Source: Neobacillus sp. PS3-40
Lineage (GTDB): Bacteria; Bacillota; Bacilli; Bacillales; Cytobacillaceae
NCBI RefSeq assembly: GCF_030915485.1
Contig: NZ_CP133266.1
Span: 186,001 to 250,000, forward strand
Direction: 5' to 3'
DNA: 64,000 nucleotides
Part shown: positions 62,230 through 64,000 of the stretch, one piece after another
Position numbering within the stretch: the first letter of the stretch is position 1
How the letters are laid out: every line of letters begins with the position of its first letter
The notes under the pieces: model-generated
Seen by the model: only the letters and a program-made list of their open reading frames with translations
Database searches by the model: none
What the model was told of the DNA's origin: nothing
Program-made: the position numbers and the translations under genes

Positions 62230-63680
62230 CTATTTTTGGCCATGCCAAATAACCCTCCAAAACCCCTTTGGAAGGATTTTTCTCTGTTTCACAAAACCGG
62301 TAATTAACCTAAATCAAGGAACTCTTCTTTTCTCTTCAATAAAGCGTAAATCCAATGAAGAAGTTTATTAATGCAGGCAACGATTGCCACTTTAGCAGGC
62401 TTTCCTTCTGATTTTTTCTTATCATAGAATTCTTTAAGCTTTTTGTTTCTTGAACTCCTTATGCCACATAAAACGGCAAGATACAGGGAATGGCGTAGTC
62501 TACTTGAACCCCTTTTGGTAATTCGATTGATTGTTGCCGTAAACTTGCCCGATGAGTGAACACTTGGATCCACTCCAGCGAAGGCAACGAGTTTTTTAGG
62601 ATGATTAAACCGATCGATTTCACCAATCTCAGAGATAATCGTTGCAGCGATTTTTTCTCCGATTCCCGGAATCGATTGGATGATCTTGTATTCTTCCACT
62701 TCATTTGCCAAGGTCACGATACGATCTTCCAAATCAGAAAGATGACCTTGGTAATGAAAAAGCAGCTCAATATACATACGCAGATTAATTAAGTGACTTT
62801 CATACACGACTTTTTTAAATGGATTTCGAGATGCGGAGTCCATTATTTTTTTTGCTTTTTCCCTTGCCCATTGCCCAGATCGGCTAGGACAGAACTCCAT
62901 AACACTCCCTACCAATTTACTTTCTCCAGCTGTTAATATGGACTCAGAAGTGGGATATTCCTTTAACATCAATAAAGAAACCTTTGAATATAGATCTCCA
63001 AAAACTTTCCGGTATTCAGGAAACACTTGATCTAAAATGGTGTGAAAATGAAGTTTAGCTTCCACATACATATTTGTTACAATCTCCTGTTGACTTGACA
63101 AATTCCGAAGGTTCAAGAGTTGAATCCCTCTATTTCTATGAGGTTCAAAATCTTCTTTGTAATAAAGTACACACAACTGATACGCATCGATTGCGTCTGT
63201 TTTTACCTTACGTAAACTAGACTTTTTTGCCTGATAAGAAATAATAGGATTTAGTAAGATATATAGAATCCCGTGTTCCTCCATGTATTGAACAACAGGC
63301 GAATGATAATGCCCCGTAGATTCTAATATGACCATAGGCATTTGCCCGGTCACCTCTTCAATCTCTTTTAAAAAGCCTATAAAGTGATCTAAGTCTTCAC
63401 TTGTATGCCTCATTGAAAAGCTTTTTCCATACGGTTTTGATTTATCTAAAAACGCCTGAACTTGGCTTTCTCCCTTTGCTACATCCAGACCAACTACTGG
63501 ATTCATCGTCCTCTCCTCCACCAATTACTAACCAGTACCCTTAGACCTCCATGTAGTGTCATAGCTTCGCTTGTTATACGAGATCTACGTCCCAACCAGC
63601 CTCAAACATGTTTCTACAAGTAGGGGGCGGACAGTTTAGTTGACGGGATCAATGCCCCACGCACCCGTACGTCCTACCCT
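62230..63680 (-). mobile_element. IS110-family insertion sequence (ends approximate)
   Basis: A single complete transposase gene with non-coding flanks. IS110 elements usually lack obvious inverted repeats, so ends are not fixed here. A terminator-like hairpin CCTCCAAA/TTTGGAAGG lies at 62253-62282 on the left. Right-flank non-coding DNA (63530-63680) is GC-richer and may hold the element's bridge RNA. Repeat-family copies lie on both sides. Confidence 0.7.
62304..63524 (-). CDS. IS110-family transposase
   Basis: 406 aa. N-terminal DEDD domain: VVGLDVAKGESQVQ (D), MVILESTGHYH (E), LRKVKTDAIDAYQLC (D..D). C-terminal Transposase_20 domain: QSIPGIGEKIAATIISEIGE, LVAFAGVDPSVHSSGKF and the catalytic Ser region RITKRGSSRLRHSLYLAV. 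Full length, so possibly active. IS110 enzymes use a DEDD plus Ser recombinase mechanism guided by a bridge RNA. Confidence 0.93.
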   Translation of the reverse strand: MVEERTMNPVVGLDVAKGESQVQAFLDKSKPYGKSFSMRHTSEDLDHFIGFLKEIEEVTGQMPMVILESTGHYHSPVVQYMEEHGILYILLNPIISYQAKKSSLRKVKTDAIDAYQLCVLYYKEDFEPHRNRGIQLLNLRNLSSQQEIVTNMYVEAKLHFHTILDQVFPEYRKVFGDLYSKVSLLMLKEYPTSESILTAGESKLVGSVMEFCPSRSGQWAREKAKKIMDSASRNPFKKVVYESHLINLRMYIELLFHYQGHLSDLEDRIVTLANEVEEYKIIQSIPGIGEKIAATIISEIGEIDRFNHPKKLVAFAGVDPSVHSSGKFTATINRITKRGSSRLRHSLYLAVLCGIRSSRNKKLKEFYDKKKSEGKPAKVAIVACINKLLHWIYALLKRKEEFLDLG

Positions 63681-63689
63681 GGCTACTGA

Positions 63690-63771
63690 TATAATAGATT
63701 CTATTAAAAAAAGGTCAACCAGTAAAAACTGGTTAACCTTATAATACGATCGCCCCCGTTAGTTCAGTAAC
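63690..63771 (-). repeat. L-hairpin-R element
   Basis: Long stem AAGGTCAACCAG/CTGGTTAACCTT around TAAAAA (63711-63740); right shoulder CGCCCCCGTTAGTTCAGTAA C, containing the TAA of the last gene (TTA at 63759). Left shoulder not clear. Confidence 0.75.
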
Positions 63772-64000
63772 TTTTCAAAATTTAATTCTGCAAGTAACTC
63801 ATAAATAAAATCATTTTTATTTTCTACACCTAATAAGTAGTCAGAAACTTTTAGCATATAAGCACAACAGATATTGAAATATTCTAGACTATCCTCTTTT
63901 AAACTATTCTCCTTTTTTAAAACTAACAATTCCTTATATGCTCTATTAATAAACAGTGCAGTACCTTTGTTATTATTGGCTATATAAAGACCAATAGAAT
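63759..64000 (-). CDS. 3' end of an uncharacterised gene running off the window
   Basis: The frame is open from the window edge (codons ending at 63999) and finishes ...DFIYELLAELNFEKLLN then TAA inside a repeat shoulder. The 79 visible residues are helical with NICCAYMLKVSDYLLGVENK. The start is outside the window. Not recognised. Confidence 0.5.
   Translation of the reverse strand, partial: SIGLYIANNNKGTALFINRAYKELLVLKKENSLKEDSLEYFNICCAYMLKVSDYLLGVENKNDFIYELLAELNFEKLLN

Noticed and set aside
38973-63771. Interpretation of the repeats as a CRISPR array
   Set aside because: Units are separated by whole genes rather than short spacers, the variable parts are self-complementary hairpins, and no cas genes are present.
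38973-63771. Interpretation as a true integron
   Set aside because: No intI integrase or attI is in the window and the shoulders are direct rather than inverted repeats; kept only as an analogy.

Overview
The window looks like chromosome of a low-GC, endospore-forming Bacillaceae member. The left edge carries a Ger(x)C spore-germination gene, ribosome-binding sites are of the strong AGGAGG type, and most proteins (SpeA, MoeA, IseA-like, ECF sigma with a DUF4179 anti-sigma, small TM proteins) follow Bacillus patterns. No rRNA, tRNA or CRISPR array was seen.

Layout. (1) 1-2.6 kb: end of a germination gene, a GNAT gene killed by two nonsense codons, and small membrane ORFs. (2) 2.6-9.2 kb, minus strand: a histidine-degradation operon reading AraC-type regulator, hutU (long form), a 95-aa unknown, hutI, formimidoyltetrahydrofolate cyclodeaminase, glutamate formimidoyltransferase; hutH is absent. 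(3) 10.3-13.4 kb: IseA-like inhibitor, a broken Ada-type zinc protein, a tRNA-dihydrouridine synthase, debris of a deaminase. (4) 13.4-17.1 kb: a GC-richer import made of a leuS 3' fragment, a quinone-type D-lactate dehydrogenase (dld) and a complete IS3-family element; the leuS piece looks like that of lactic acid bacteria. (5) 17.3-30.5 kb: speA, a BenE-like transporter, an aminotransferase with an internal deletion, moeA, and a complete clade-II nitrous-oxide reductase cluster (nosC-nosZ-nosB-like-nosD-nosY-nosF) behind a perfect Fnr-type palindrome, with a divergent MocR regulator. (6) 32-34 kb: an orphan narI with a SLAC1-family transporter. (7) 35-39 kb: heavily decayed DNA holding two fossil 5' ends of an NADH:flavin oxidoreductase, a TetR regulator and a broken cold-shock gene. 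(8) 39-64 kb: an array of about 30 mostly single-gene, mostly minus-strand accessory cassettes (GNAT enzymes, small membrane proteins, HAD, alpha/beta hydrolase, VanZ, decayed DUF4062 and DUF2625 genes), an ECF sigma/anti-sigma pair, an RCC1-repeat protein, an orphan ABC permease pair and an IS110 element.

The most striking structure is a dispersed repeat that punctuates region 8 and recurs more sparsely elsewhere. A roughly 30-nt shoulder occurs twice in direct orientation, flanking a hairpin whose sequence differs from copy to copy while its two arms stay complementary. About 30 full or partial copies are visible, all in the same orientation, typically abutting or containing the stop codon of a minus-strand gene. 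Each resembles a gene-linked 3' terminator cassette, and the layout is superficially like a chromosomal integron although no integrase is present.

Metabolically the window describes a soil-type heterotroph that uses histidine, makes polyamine precursors and respires N2O under oxygen limitation. Widespread pseudogenes (GNAT, Ada, leuS, aminotransferase, nitrilase, NIPSNAP, MFS, two cold-shock genes, DUF4062, DUF2625) show that the accessory DNA is turning over.
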